Assembly (NCBI RefSeq): GCF_014274465.1
Contig: NZ_CP060394.1
Coordinates: forward strand, 2,046,001-2,110,000
From: Alloacidobacterium dinghuense
GTDB taxonomy: Bacteria; Acidobacteriota; Terriglobia; Terriglobales; Acidobacteriaceae
Length of the DNA stretch: 64,000 bases
Reading direction: 5' to 3'
Shown: positions 25,382-34,633 of the stretch, one piece after another
How the letters are laid out: each line of letters starts with the position of its first letter
Numbering within the stretch: the first letter of the stretch is position 1
The notes under the pieces: model-generated
What the model was told of the DNA's origin: nothing
Seen by the model: the letters and a program-made list of their open reading frames with translations, nothing else
Database searches by the model: none
Position numbers and translations under genes: made by a program

Positions 25382-28018
25382 TCACTCATTCCGCAACGCT
25401 TCTACGGGATTTACCGACGCCGCAGCCAACGCGGGCCGCAGGGTTGCCAGCACCACAGGGATGAGCAGGAGCGCCACCGATCCCAGATAAACAAGCAGGT
25501 TGTTCGGCTCAACCCCGTACAGTTGACTTCGCAAAAGGCGTGTAAGCAGAAACGCACACACGATCCCGCCCAACAGGCCGACCAGTGCCGAGTGCAAAAC
25601 ATGTCGCATGAAATGGCGCAAAATCTTGCCGCGCGTCGCGCCCAGAGCCATGCGTACACCAATTTCCTGCGTCCGCTGCGCCACGGAGTATGCAACCACA
25701 CCGTAAATACCGACACAGGCAAGCGCCAATGCAATGACAGCGAAAAGGGCCACCATCGCCATGTTCAGACGTGGCTGTGCCACAGCTTTGTCCAGCAGGC
25801 TATCCATCGTGCTCACATTGGCTATCGCCTGCTGCGCATCCACCTGATGCACCTGTTCGCGGATCGCCTTGATCAGTTGCTCCGGCGGTACATGGGAGCG
25901 GACCACAAAGGACCTCACCACCACTCCATGATCGCCATCCGCGGGAAAATACACTTCGGGCCCCACAGTCTTCGCAATAGACCCCGCAGTTCCGCGAACG
26001 TCGCTCATCACTCCGACGATCTCGAACGCATCCTTGCCGATCATTAAGTGCCTGCCGATCGGGTTCCCGTTCGGCAAATACTGTCGTACCAGCTGTTGAT
26101 TGATCATGATCGGGGTAACCTTGGCCTCCGCATCGCTCGCAGTAAGAGCCCGTCCAGCCAGCAGTGGAGTGCCCATCGCCCCGAGATAACTGCCGGCTAT
26201 ATGCCTATCCTCGGCGCTGATCGCTGGTTTGTTGGCGATGCGCGGCAGCCAGTCCGCATCGAAATTGCTGCGCAGATGCCAGTCGACTGTCGGCAGAGCA
26301 TCAATCTGACCAACTGCGGCAACTCCCGGCAGCGATTCAATCCGTTGCTGCACATTCGCATAGAAATTGCGAACAACATCTTGTTTGCTGTCCCACGGCA
26401 GATTAATCGCGAACGTCAGCAGGTGGTCTGGTTCAAACCCCAGCGGAGACTTGACCAATCTCCAAAGCGATTCAGCCAGTAAACACGCTCCGACAAGCAG
26501 AACCAGGGACAAGCCGACCTGCACCGCGATAAATGCACTCCGCACCCCGTTCCCGGCTGCTCCCGCTAAACGCGATTCGTTCCGCTTCAGGCCGGTGCTC
26601 AAGTCGCCGTACACCCTCTTCAGCGCTGGCGCTAACCCAAATGCGATGCCGGTAACCACGGAAAGCGCAACTGCAAACCACACGATCGGCCAGTTCATCG
26701 CAATGGTCCCCGGCGTGCCCAGCCTGCCGGGCAATCTTGTTCCCGCAGTGCGCACCAGAGCGTACGTCGAAACCAGCCCGATGCAACCTCCAGCCAGCGA
26801 CAGCAAAGTGCTTTCCGTGAGAAATTGCAGGCGGAGCCGCCATTCCGATGCGCCGAGAGCACGCCGCAGCACAACTTCCCTTTCTCGCGCGGTTGCCCGC
26901 GAAAGCAGGAGATTGGCAACATTCATACAGGCGATGAGCAGCAAGAAGCCGGAGGCAATCAACAGTACGAGAAGCGCGGGTCGCAGCTCGCCATACATAT
27001 CGTCGCGCAGAGTTTCGCCGTGGAATTGCCACACGCCATCGGTATCCGGATGTTCATGCGCCAGTTGTTCGTCGATGCGTTGCAGATCGTTCTGCGCCAG
27101 CTGCATCGAAACACCCGGACGCAGGCGCGCGAACACATTGATGAAGCGAGTTCCCTCGCCCCGATACTTTCCCCAGTCTGCGGGATCAAAGTGCGCAGGA
27201 CGCCAGAGTTCGATTCCGTTCGGCAAATGGAAGCTTGCCGGCATGACTCCAACCACCGTAGCCGTTTTCTGATCGAGCGATACCTGCCTGCCGATCACTC
27301 CCGGATCGCCGCCAAAATGTTGCTGCCAGAACGGATAGCTCAAAACGATGGCGTCAGGCACATTGGGCTGATCATCCTGGTCGTTGAAAGTCCGCCCCAA
27401 CAATGGCTGCACGCCCAGGACATTCCAGAACTGGCCATCCGTCCCTACAGCCTTCATCGCCATAGGCAGTTGCCCTTCCGCAACCATCGTCGGGTGATCG
27501 AAATAGAAAAAGGAGACGGCGGCAAAAGACCGGCTGCGCGCCCGCAGGTCGAAAAATCTTGGGACAGCGACCAACCCCGCAGTGGATTGTCCCTGCAATC
27601 GCATATCCGCAATATGGAGAATACGGTCCGCCTCGGGGTAAGGTAAATTGCGCAGCAGCGTTGCGTAGACCAAAGTAAAGATGGTTGTAGTCGCCCCAAT
27701 GCCGAGCGCCAAAGTCAGCACAACAGCAAGAGCGAAACCCGGCGCCTTCAGGAATTGACGCACCGCATAACGGCAATCGGAAAAGAAGCGTTCAAACCAG
27801 AATGCAACGGACTCATGGCTCTGCTCCCTGAGCCGCAAGTCATTGCCAAGGCCTCGTCTTGCGGCATGCCGCGCGGCTTCGAGCCCCATCCCGCGGGATC
27901 GAAATTCCTCTTCTACTTGATCCCGATGGAAGGACATCTCCTCTTCCAAATCGCGATGGAACTTCTCGCGCCTGGCGAAGAGCCACAACTTCCTGAAGAA
28001 GCGGCCGAATGATTCCAT
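25382..28018 (-). CDS. ADOP-type ABC transporter permease (MacB/FtsX-like), proximal copy
   Basis: 878 residues, same architecture and nearly the same length as the downstream paralogue: prefix with FHRDLEEEMSFHRDQVEEEFRSRGM, first helix FALAVVLTLALGIGATTTIF, and the typical C-terminus RTQEIGVRMALGATRGKILRHFMRH ... AASVNPVEALRNE. The two copies differ strongly in the periplasmic parts, so the duplication is old and the pair may form a heterodimer. It begins seven bases after the padR stop, so it is regulated with it. Confidence 0.93.
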   Translation of the reverse strand: MESFGRFFRKLWLFARREKFHRDLEEEMSFHRDQVEEEFRSRGMGLEAARHAARRGLGNDLRLREQSHESVAFWFERFFSDCRYAVRQFLKAPGFALAVVLTLALGIGATTTIFTLVYATLLRNLPYPEADRILHIADMRLQGQSTAGLVAVPRFFDLRARSRSFAAVSFFYFDHPTMVAEGQLPMAMKAVGTDGQFWNVLGVQPLLGRTFNDQDDQPNVPDAIVLSYPFWQQHFGGDPGVIGRQVSLDQKTATVVGVMPASFHLPNGIELWRPAHFDPADWGKYRGEGTRFINVFARLRPGVSMQLAQNDLQRIDEQLAHEHPDTDGVWQFHGETLRDDMYGELRPALLVLLIASGFLLLIACMNVANLLLSRATAREREVVLRRALGASEWRLRLQFLTESTLLSLAGGCIGLVSTYALVRTAGTRLPGRLGTPGTIAMNWPIVWFAVALSVVTGIAFGLAPALKRVYGDLSTGLKRNESRLAGAAGNGVRSAFIAVQVGLSLVLLVGACLLAESLWRLVKSPLGFEPDHLLTFAINLPWDSKQDVVRNFYANVQQRIESLPGVAAVGQIDALPTVDWHLRSNFDADWLPRIANKPAISAEDRHIAGSYLGAMGTPLLAGRALTASDAEAKVTPIMINQQLVRQYLPNGNPIGRHLMIGKDAFEIVGVMSDVRGTAGSIAKTVGPEVYFPADGDHGVVVRSFVVRSHVPPEQLIKAIREQVHQVDAQQAIANVSTMDSLLDKAVAQPRLNMAMVALFAVIALALACVGIYGVVAYSVAQRTQEIGVRMALGATRGKILRHFMRHVLHSALVGLLGGIVCAFLLTRLLRSQLYGVEPNNLLVYLGSVALLLIPVVLATLRPALAAASVNPVEALRNE

Positions 28019-28025
28019 ATCTTCC

Positions 28026-28355
28026 CTATGCGTCTTGCAGCACCCTGCCTATGGCCGCGATCATCAGCTCAAATTGCGAAAGCTCTTCGCCCAGCTGTTT
28101 GCGACCTGCCGGAGTCAGTGTGTAATAGCGCGCGCGGCGGTTGGTCTCCGTCTTTTTCCATTCCGCCTTTACCCACCCTTGCAGCAGCAACCGCTGCAAA
28201 GCCGGATACAGCGAACCTTCCTCAACCGTGAGCACATCGTCGGATATCCGCTTGATCGACTGCGCAATCCCATAGCCGTGCAGCGGCGCCCGCGTCAACG
28301 TTTTCAAAATCAGCATGTCCAGCGTTCCAGGAAGAAGTTCAGATTTCTTTGCCAT
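28026..28355 (-). CDS. PadR family transcriptional regulator
   Basis: 109 residues, the short PadR-s2 type made almost only of a winged helix: LPGTLDMLILKTLTRAPLHGYGIAQ, then VEEGSLYPALQRLLLQGWVKAEWKKTETNRRARYYTLTPAGRKQL, and a short dimerising helix. PadR proteins are ligand-released repressors, often of transporter genes. It heads the ADOP operon. The sequence directly upstream has a promoter with an inverted repeat and leaves no room for a leader, suggesting leaderless, self-repressed transcription. Confidence 0.93.
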   Translation of the reverse strand: MAKKSELLPGTLDMLILKTLTRAPLHGYGIAQSIKRISDDVLTVEEGSLYPALQRLLLQGWVKAEWKKTETNRRARYYTLTPAGRKQLGEELSQFELMIAAIGRVLQDA

Positions 28356-28715
28356 GCGCTATCTATAGATTGTCTATGGATAGAAAGTCAAGGTAGGCAT
28401 GAAGGGTATCTAAATGCACCAAAATGTGCACCTTATTGACCAGATTTTGGCTTGTTTTTGCCTGAATTCGGGTCTAGCATCGAAGTATCTGGCAGTATTC
28501 TCCGCGACGATCCGAACGACAGCTCAACCCTACGGGCAGACAGGCAGAGTCGCACTTTGCGACAATATCTGTCATAGGGTCCCATTTGTGGGATTTGGGA
28601 CGCCTTATCCACAAGATGTTGGGGTGCGAGTGTTGATTCTGCCTTGCCTCAAGGCTAGAGTTTCAAATGACGAAGCCTTGTTCACCCTCCGGGAGTCAAA
28701 GGAGTTTAGATCCGC
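28356..28715. other. Intergenic region between divergent padR and smc
   Basis: 360 bp without a gene. The left end holds the padR promoter and operator. A consensus DnaA box TTATCCACA lies at 28605-28613, with a degenerate opposite copy TGTGGGATT at 28588-28596; together they form an imperfect inverted repeat about 100 bp before smc. AAAGGAG about 12 bases before the smc ATG is its ribosome binding site. No RNA gene seen. Confidence 0.5.
28359..28391 (-). promoter_or_regulatory. padR promoter with embedded operator, probably leaderless
   Basis: On the minus strand TTGACT (28386-28391) and TATAGA (28362-28367) are 18 bases apart. The -10 ends seven bases before the padR ATG (28355), so transcription should start at or next to the start codon. 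CTATC (28359-28363) and GATAG (28379-28383) form an inverted repeat, with an inner TCTATAGA palindrome on the -10. This is a good candidate PadR autorepression site. Confidence 0.65.
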
Positions 28716-31700
28716 ATGTTGAAGCTGAAGAAAATCCAGATTTTGGGCTTTAAGTCCTTTTGCGACCGTACGGAGGTCGTACTGCCCGGAGATGGCATCG
28801 CTGTCGTCGTGGGACCGAACGGCTGCGGCAAGTCCAACATTTTGGACGGCGTGACTTGGGTGCTGGGTGAACAGAGCGCCAAGAGTCTGCGTGGCGGCAA
28901 GATGGAAGACGTCATCTTTGCCGGAACCCGCGACCGCAAGCCGCTGGGCATGGCCGAAGTGTCGATCACGCTCATCGATCCCGACGCGTACGCCGGCGGA
29001 CCACTCCTCGAAGAACCCGAGATTGTCATAGAGAACGAGTTCGAAAGCGACTGGGACGAAGAAAAGCTGCGCGAGCAGCGGGCTGCTGAAGTCGAAGAAA
29101 TCATCGCCGAGTCGCAGCCTGGTCAGGTGATCGAAGGCGATGGCCCGGCGGAAGCACTGGCAGCCGAAGGCGACGCGAACACCGCGGCGGCCAACAACGT
29201 TGTTCTCAAGATCCGCCGCCGCAAGTTCCGCAAAACTCCGCAGCAGGGCGAGATCATCGTCACCCGCCGGCTTTTCCGTACCGGTGAGAGCGAATACCTG
29301 CTGAACGGTAAGCTGTGCCGTCTTCGCGATATTCAGGACATCTTTATGGGCACCGGTCTTGGGCCGGAGTCCTACGCGATCATTGGGCAGGAGCGCATCG
29401 GCCAGCTTCTCAGTTCCAAGCCGCACGACCGTCGCGCCATCATCGAGGAAGCAGCCGGCATCACGCGTTTCAAAACGAAGAAGCGGCTCGCCGAGCTGCG
29501 CCTCGAACAGGCAAAACAAAACCTTGCCCGCGTCAACGACATCTTTGAAGAAGTCACACGCCAGATAGCCTCCCTCAAGCGGCAGGCGGCAAAGGCTGAG
29601 CGTTACGCGGCCCTGCGCGACGAAATGCGCGCCCGCCTGCGCATCGTTCTGGCCAGCAAGATTTCGCAGATGGACGCCGAGCACGCGAGGTTTGAAGAGG
29701 AGATCACTTCCCTCACCCAGACGATCGACGAGCACAGCGCGCAGGTAGAGACACTCGACGCGGAGCACACAGCGGGCATGCAGCGCGGATACGAACTCGA
29801 CGCTGCCGCCAAAGAGTCGTCGACACGCGCGAGCCAGAGCGCCGTCGAATTGGAACGCGCCACATCTCGCCAGAATGCAAATCTGGAGCGCATCGCCGAG
29901 TTGCAGGCGCGGGCCGCTGCCGCGACCACAGAGCTTGAACAGGCAAAGCAGCAATTCGAGGGCATGAAGAGCGAGCGCGAATCGAACCGCGCCTTCCTCG
30001 AAACGGCCGCTGCCGAAGCGCAAATCTTCCGCGAGCAGGCACAGGCCAAGCACCAGCAGGCACGCGATGCCGTACAGGCCGTCGCTGCTTCCGAACAGCG
30101 TACAGAAGCCGCGCGGCGTCAGGCCATGCAGCTGCTGCAACAGGTCGGCCAGTCTCGCAATCAGATGACGCAGGCCGAAGAGTCGCTGGCTGCCCTCGAC
30201 CGCGACGCGCAACGCCTCGGCTCGGAAATGGAGTCGGTGAAGCGTGATCTTGAATCCCTGGGAGCAGAGCGCGGACAGGTCTCGATGAAGTTTGAGTCTG
30301 TCACGGAAACGCTGAAGCGTCTCGAATCCGAAATCTCTGACCTTCGCAATGAAATTGCCGCCAAGCGCACAGCGGAGATCGAAGCGAAGAAGCGTGGCGA
30401 TCAGCTTCGCGCCGAGCATGCGACTCTCACTGGTCAGCGCAATTCACTCGACTCGCTCATCCGCGAGCACAGCTACTCGACCGACACGGTGCGCAAGCTC
30501 TTCCGCTCCAACTCGCTTGGCGGGGGCTTGGCGCCCGTTGGCACGCTTGCCGATTTTCTTGAAGTCACGGGCCAGCACGAAAATGTCGTCGACGAATTTC
30601 TACGCGACGAGCTGAACTACATCGTCGTAAAAAGCTGGGACGCGGCGCACGAAGGCATGCGCCTGCTCAAAACCGACGTCGACGGTCGCGCCACATTCCT
30701 GGTCCATCCGGAAGATGCGCAGGCAAAGTTTTCTTTCGCAGGCGAGGCGAATGGAAACCACTATGAACAGCAACAGGGCGTTGTGCCTCTCAAGAACTGC
30801 ATTCGCGTGCTCGACGGCTTCGGCAAATCGCTCGAAGTGATTTTGCCCAAGCTGCGCGATGGCTACGTAACGCCGGACGGCGAGACGGCCCGCGGTCTCG
30901 CCCTGGAAAATCCGAACGCATTCTTCCTCGCGCCGTCGGGTGAATGCTTCCACAATGTCACCGTGACCGGAGGCAAGCCCAGTGCGGCGGGTCCGCTGGC
31001 CTTGAAGCGCGAACTGCGAGAGACGCAGCAGAAACTCGAGATCGTGGAAAAAGAGCTGGCGCAGGCTGACATTGCTGCCGCTTCCCTCTCGCGCGAACTT
31101 GGCGAACTAACGAGGCAGCTCGATGGAAAGACCGAGGAACGTCGCAATGCCGAGCGTGAAAGCGCCAACCAGAGCGCGGCCCTTCGGCAAATGGATTCCG
31201 AGGTACAGCGCCTCGAACGCCGCCTCCAGGAATGGAATCTGCAAAGCGAGCGCAACAAGGATCAGCGAAACGCCAAGCAGAGCTTGATCGAAGAGAAGCG
31301 CGAACAGATTGAGCGGCAGGAAGCCGAACACGCGACTGCGGAGAAATCGCTCGAAGAGTTGCAACGCCAGGTAGAAGACCTGCGACACATGCGCGAGGCC
31401 GCGCAGCAGGAAGCGGCGCAGATGTCCGCCGAACTAGCCGGCCTCGAAGAGCGGCGGCGCGGTGCGGAAGCGGCCTTTGCTCGCATTGACCGCATGCACG
31501 GCGACTTGGAGCGCCGTGTAGCGCAGCTTGAACAACAGCTCTCCACCGCCAAAGCCGAACAGCAGCAACGCGCGCAGGAAAATGAGCACCTTGCCGTTCA
31601 GCGTGAAGAGTTGGCGCTGGTCTGCGATCAAGCCCAGCAGGAAGTAGCGCGCTTGAGTGAAGAAGCAAAGATACTGCGCGCCAGTCTCGCCGAAACCGAG

Positions 31701-32570
31701 CAAAAGCTGAAGACGCTGCGTTCAGAGACCGATTCATTGCGCGAAACCCGCAGCCAGCACAGTGCGAGCGATGCTACCCTCACCGCCGACCTCAAGCACC
31801 TGGAAGAAACCTGCCTGAATGATCTGGGTATTGAGGCCGGTGCTCTGCGCGAAGATACTGACATCGCCCGCATCGAAGGTGAGGCGCTGGCAACAGAAGA
31901 CGAGACCTGCCGCGGATTCAAGCAGAAGCTCGAATCTATGGGTCCTGTGAACATGATGGCGCTCGAAGAATTCAAGGAAACCGAACAACGTCATCAATTC
32001 CTGGAAACACAGCGCAAGGATCTTCTGGACTCGATTGAAAACACGCAGGCAACGATCAAGGAAATCGACGAGATTTCGCGCACGAAGTTCGACGAAGCAT
32101 TCGTTCGCATCAACGAGAACTTCAGCGTCACCTTCGCCAGACTGTTCGGTGGTGGACAGGCCTTCATGCGGCTCACCGATGAAGAGAACACAGCCGACAG
32201 CGGCGTCGATATCGTGGCCCAGCCGCCGGGCAAGAAGCTGCAGAATGTCTTCCTGCTCTCCGGTGGTGAAAAAGCACTGACTGCGCTGTCGCTGCTGATG
32301 GGCATCTTCCAGTACCAGCCGAGCCCTTTCTGCGTTCTCGACGAAGTGGATGCGCCACTTGACGAGACCAACGTAGGCCGCCTTGCCGATATGCTGCACA
32401 GCATGGCAACCGACACGCAGTTCGTCATGGTGACGCACTCGAAGCGCATGATGACCGCTGCCGATTTGATCTACGGCGTTACCATGCAGGAGCCAGGTGT
32501 ATCGAAGGTGGTGAGCGTTCGCATGGGTGGTCAGGAACAGGCACGGGAGCCACGCCGGGCCACGGCTTAA
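28716..32570 (+). CDS. smc: Chromosome partition protein SMC
   Basis: 1284 residues, longer than the common 1150-1200. Walker A GPNGCGKSN lies at residues 33-41. Long coiled coils flank a hinge around residues 590-720 (NSLGGGLAPVGTLADFLEV, then VVPLKNCIRVLDGFGKSLEVIL). The signature LLSGGEKAL is near 1180 and Walker B FCVLDEVDAPLDETN near 1206, then the switch VMVTHSKRMM. An acidic, low-complexity insert of about 80 residues (about 97-175, rich in Glu/Ala) splits the N-terminal head before ITRRLF-type sequence. SMC organises and segregates the chromosome with ScpA and ScpB, which are not in this window. Confidence 0.96.
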   Translation: MLKLKKIQILGFKSFCDRTEVVLPGDGIAVVVGPNGCGKSNILDGVTWVLGEQSAKSLRGGKMEDVIFAGTRDRKPLGMAEVSITLIDPDAYAGGPLLEEPEIVIENEFESDWDEEKLREQRAAEVEEIIAESQPGQVIEGDGPAEALAAEGDANTAAANNVVLKIRRRKFRKTPQQGEIIVTRRLFRTGESEYLLNGKLCRLRDIQDIFMGTGLGPESYAIIGQERIGQLLSSKPHDRRAIIEEAAGITRFKTKKRLAELRLEQAKQNLARVNDIFEEVTRQIASLKRQAAKAERYAALRDEMRARLRIVLASKISQMDAEHARFEEEITSLTQTIDEHSAQVETLDAEHTAGMQRGYELDAAAKESSTRASQSAVELERATSRQNANLERIAELQARAAAATTELEQAKQQFEGMKSERESNRAFLETAAAEAQIFREQAQAKHQQARDAVQAVAASEQRTEAARRQAMQLLQQVGQSRNQMTQAEESLAALDRDAQRLGSEMESVKRDLESLGAERGQVSMKFESVTETLKRLESEISDLRNEIAAKRTAEIEAKKRGDQLRAEHATLTGQRNSLDSLIREHSYSTDTVRKLFRSNSLGGGLAPVGTLADFLEVTGQHENVVDEFLRDELNYIVVKSWDAAHEGMRLLKTDVDGRATFLVHPEDAQAKFSFAGEANGNHYEQQQGVVPLKNCIRVLDGFGKSLEVILPKLRDGYVTPDGETARGLALENPNAFFLAPSGECFHNVTVTGGKPSAAGPLALKRELRETQQKLEIVEKELAQADIAAASLSRELGELTRQLDGKTEERRNAERESANQSAALRQMDSEVQRLERRLQEWNLQSERNKDQRNAKQSLIEEKREQIERQEAEHATAEKSLEELQRQVEDLRHMREAAQQEAAQMSAELAGLEERRRGAEAAFARIDRMHGDLERRVAQLEQQLSTAKAEQQQRAQENEHLAVQREELALVCDQAQQEVARLSEEAKILRASLAETEQKLKTLRSETDSLRETRSQHSASDATLTADLKHLEETCLNDLGIEAGALREDTDIARIEGEALATEDETCRGFKQKLESMGPVNMMALEEFKETEQRHQFLETQRKDLLDSIENTQATIKEIDEISRTKFDEAFVRINENFSVTFARLFGGGQAFMRLTDEENTADSGVDIVAQPPGKKLQNVFLLSGGEKALTALSLLMGIFQYQPSPFCVLDEVDAPLDETNVGRLADMLHSMATDTQFVMVTHSKRMMTAADLIYGVTMQEPGVSKVVSVRMGGQEQAREPRRATA

Positions 32571-32590
32571 GCACGCGATTGTCTTCGCAT

Positions 32591-32641
32591 CGGGGAAACG
32601 ATAGATGCCAATAACTATTTGTTTCCCCGTTAGCAATTTTT
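32591..32641 (+). terminator. Terminator after smc
   Basis: 9-bp stem CGGGGAAAC / GTTTCCCCG (32591-32599 and 32621-32629), extended by ATAG / CTAT after small internal loops. It is followed six bases later by AATTTTT. It begins 20 bases after the smc stop. Confidence 0.75.
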
Positions 32642-32794
32642 CTCTGAATCCGATTCTTCTCTATTGACAGCGATGCAGCGTCCGTGACAGGACGTTACAT
32701 CGTTACATTATTTGTACCCCTCGGATGCGTTGACAAACTTTTCCGGTGGAAGCAGAATCAACTTTCAGCTTCTCTACGAAAGGTATTATCCCCT

Positions 32795-33688
32795 TTGCCA
32801 GCTCTTCTCGAAACCGAAATCGGCGATCTCGTTTTGCATGCGCGCGGCAAGGTGCGCGACTTATATTCGGTCGGCGAGTTTCTACTTCTAGTGGCAACCG
32901 ACCGCATCTCCGCGTTCGATCACGTGCTGGCAACAGGAATTCCCGGCAAAGGGAAAGTCCTGACGCAGATTTCTCTCTTTTGGTTCGATTTCTTAAAGGA
33001 CATCGTGCCGAACCACCTGGTCACTGCGGATGTCGGCGAGTATCCCGAGGAACTCCGCGCTTACGACGATGAGCTGCGCGATCGCTCCATGCTGGTCAAG
33101 CGCGCGCAGATGTTCCCGGTCGAGTGTGTTGTGCGCGGATATCTCTCCGGATCAGGCTGGAAGGATTATCAGGCGACAGGCGCGGTATGCGGCATTCCTT
33201 TGCCATCCGGGCTGCGCGAATCGGACAAACTCCCTGAGCCGATTTTTACTCCGGCAACAAAGAGCCTGCACGGCAAGCATGACGAAAATATTTCATTCGA
33301 TCAGATGATTGCGCTCGTGGGTGCGAAAACTGCGCAGGCGCTGCGCCATTTAAGTCTTGCCATTTATCAAAAAGCGTCTGATCATGCGGAGAGCTGCGGG
33401 CTGATTCTTGCTGACACAAAATTCGAGTTTGGAACCACGGCAGAAGGCATCATACTTGCGGACGAAGTATTGACTCCTGATTCGTCGCGCTTCTGGCCCC
33501 GTGGTCAATATGCGCCAGGCGGCGCGCAGCCGTCGTTCGATAAACAATTTGTGCGTGATTATCTTGAGAGCATTTGCTGGAACAAGCAGGCGCCGGCGCC
33601 CGGCCTGCCCGATGACGTCGTAAAGAAGACGCAGGAAAAATATCTCCAGGCATACGAACTGCTCACTGGAAAATCGCTGTCACTGTAA
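32795..33688 (+). CDS. purC: Phosphoribosylaminoimidazole-succinocarboxamide synthase (SAICAR synthase)
   Basis: 297 residues from the TTG at 32795, chosen because AAAGG lies about 11 bases upstream and the family start (LLETEIGDLVLHARGKVRDLY) follows at once; the open frame extends to 32684 without conservation. Motifs: GKVRDLYSV nucleotide loop, ATDRISAFDHVLATGIPGKGKVLTQIS, VVRGYLSGSGWKDY, FTPATKS, ILADTKFEFG and DEVLTPDSSRFW. The length and insertions match the eukaryote-like long form. It performs the eighth step of de novo IMP synthesis. cvpA, often linked to purine genes, follows 24 bp downstream. Confidence 0.92.
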   Translation: MPALLETEIGDLVLHARGKVRDLYSVGEFLLLVATDRISAFDHVLATGIPGKGKVLTQISLFWFDFLKDIVPNHLVTADVGEYPEELRAYDDELRDRSMLVKRAQMFPVECVVRGYLSGSGWKDYQATGAVCGIPLPSGLRESDKLPEPIFTPATKSLHGKHDENISFDQMIALVGAKTAQALRHLSLAIYQKASDHAESCGLILADTKFEFGTTAEGIILADEVLTPDSSRFWPRGQYAPGGAQPSFDKQFVRDYLESICWNKQAPAPGLPDDVVKKTQEKYLQAYELLTGKSLSL

Positions 33689-33712
33689 GAAGTACGAGGT
33701 ACGGGACCGGGC

Positions 33713-34306
33713 ATGGCACTGATAGATTGGGCGATAGTCATTATCCTGATCGTCTCTGTACTGAGCGCGGCGAAACATGGATTTTTTGTAGAAGCGTTCT
33801 CGCTGGCAGGCGTTATTCTCGGATTGCTCCTTGCCTGTTGGAACTATCAGAAGATTCTCCCGTGGATGAATGGTTGGGTTCATTCCCCGGGAGTAGCCGA
33901 AGCGATCGCATTTGTTGCTATTGCAATTGCGGTCATGGTGATTGCAGGACTTGCAGGCCGCCTGATTCGCTGGTCTGTTCGGTCGATCGGGCTGGGATGG
34001 GCTGACCGTTTTGTCGGCGCCATTTTCGGCTTGCTGAAGGGATGCGTACTGGTAACGCTGGGCGTAATGGCAATTGCAGCGTTCCTGCCGCAGGCTACTT
34101 GGCTTGAGCGATCGAGAATCGCGCCATACTTTTTGTCGGTGGCGCATAAAGCTTCTGTAGTAACTCCCGCTCAACTGGGTGAGCGAATACGGGAGGGTGT
34201 AAAAATGATTCGCGACGCACAACCGGACTGGCTAAAGCCGAACGCGGCGATTCATTCTGGGCCCTTGCAACAGAACCAAAAGAAGCCGGGAACATACCCG
34301 GCATGA
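33713..34306 (+). CDS. cvpA: CvpA family membrane protein
   Basis: 197 residues with four transmembrane helices: IDWAIVIILIVSVLSAAKHGFFVE, the typical CvpA start, then helices near 32-47, 66-86 and 100-123, and a soluble tail. CvpA proteins are linked to colicin V export in E. coli and to envelope stress or biofilm in others; the biochemical role is open. The gene follows purC as in many bacteria and lies 13 bases before a Fis-type regulator, so the three may form one unit. Confidence 0.87.
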   Translation: MALIDWAIVIILIVSVLSAAKHGFFVEAFSLAGVILGLLLACWNYQKILPWMNGWVHSPGVAEAIAFVAIAIAVMVIAGLAGRLIRWSVRSIGLGWADRFVGAIFGLLKGCVLVTLGVMAIAAFLPQATWLERSRIAPYFLSVAHKASVVTPAQLGERIREGVKMIRDAQPDWLKPNAAIHSGPLQQNQKKPGTYPA

Positions 34307-34319
34307 GAGAGAGGTTTTT

Positions 34320-34598
34320 GTGAAACGCGAACTGGAAACCCTTGTAGCAGCAATGCATACGGGCGGTATTACCTATGATGAAGCTGTGCGCGAATTCAAG
34401 CGCCGTTACCTGCTGGTCGTTCTGGCGCACAACAAGGGAAACCAGTGTAAGGCCGCCAAGGAACTTGGCGTTCATCGCAATACCCTCAGCCGCATCATCG
34501 CCGAGCTGGAGATCGATCCAGCCCAGGTCCGCAATGGGCTCAAGCGCCCGCCGCATAGCGAGCGTCCTGTATTTGAGATAAAGCAGGCCGTCCGCTAA
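34320..34598 (+). CDS. Small Fis-type helix-turn-helix protein
   Basis: 92 residues, GTG start with GAGAGG ahead. The core is a Fis/HTH_8 unit: FKRRYLLVVLAHNKGNQCKAAKELGVHRNTLSRIIAELEI, the same helix-turn-helix found at the C-terminus of NtrC-type activators and in Fis. The N-terminal 25 residues are short and probably dimerise; there is no AAA domain. A nucleoid-associated or local regulatory role is likely. It resembles the short Fis-like proteins common in Acidobacteriota near purC/cvpA. Confidence 0.85.
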   Translation: MKRELETLVAAMHTGGITYDEAVREFKRRYLLVVLAHNKGNQCKAAKELGVHRNTLSRIIAELEIDPAQVRNGLKRPPHSERPVFEIKQAVR

Positions 34599-34633
34599 AG
34601 CCGTGTCTTCGGGCATCTAGACACTCGCAGAAG

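Noticed and set aside
28605-30419. 604-residue open frame on the minus strand
   Set aside because: Antisense to smc; Arg/Leu/Phe-rich shadow produced by GC-rich codon use in the coiled coil.
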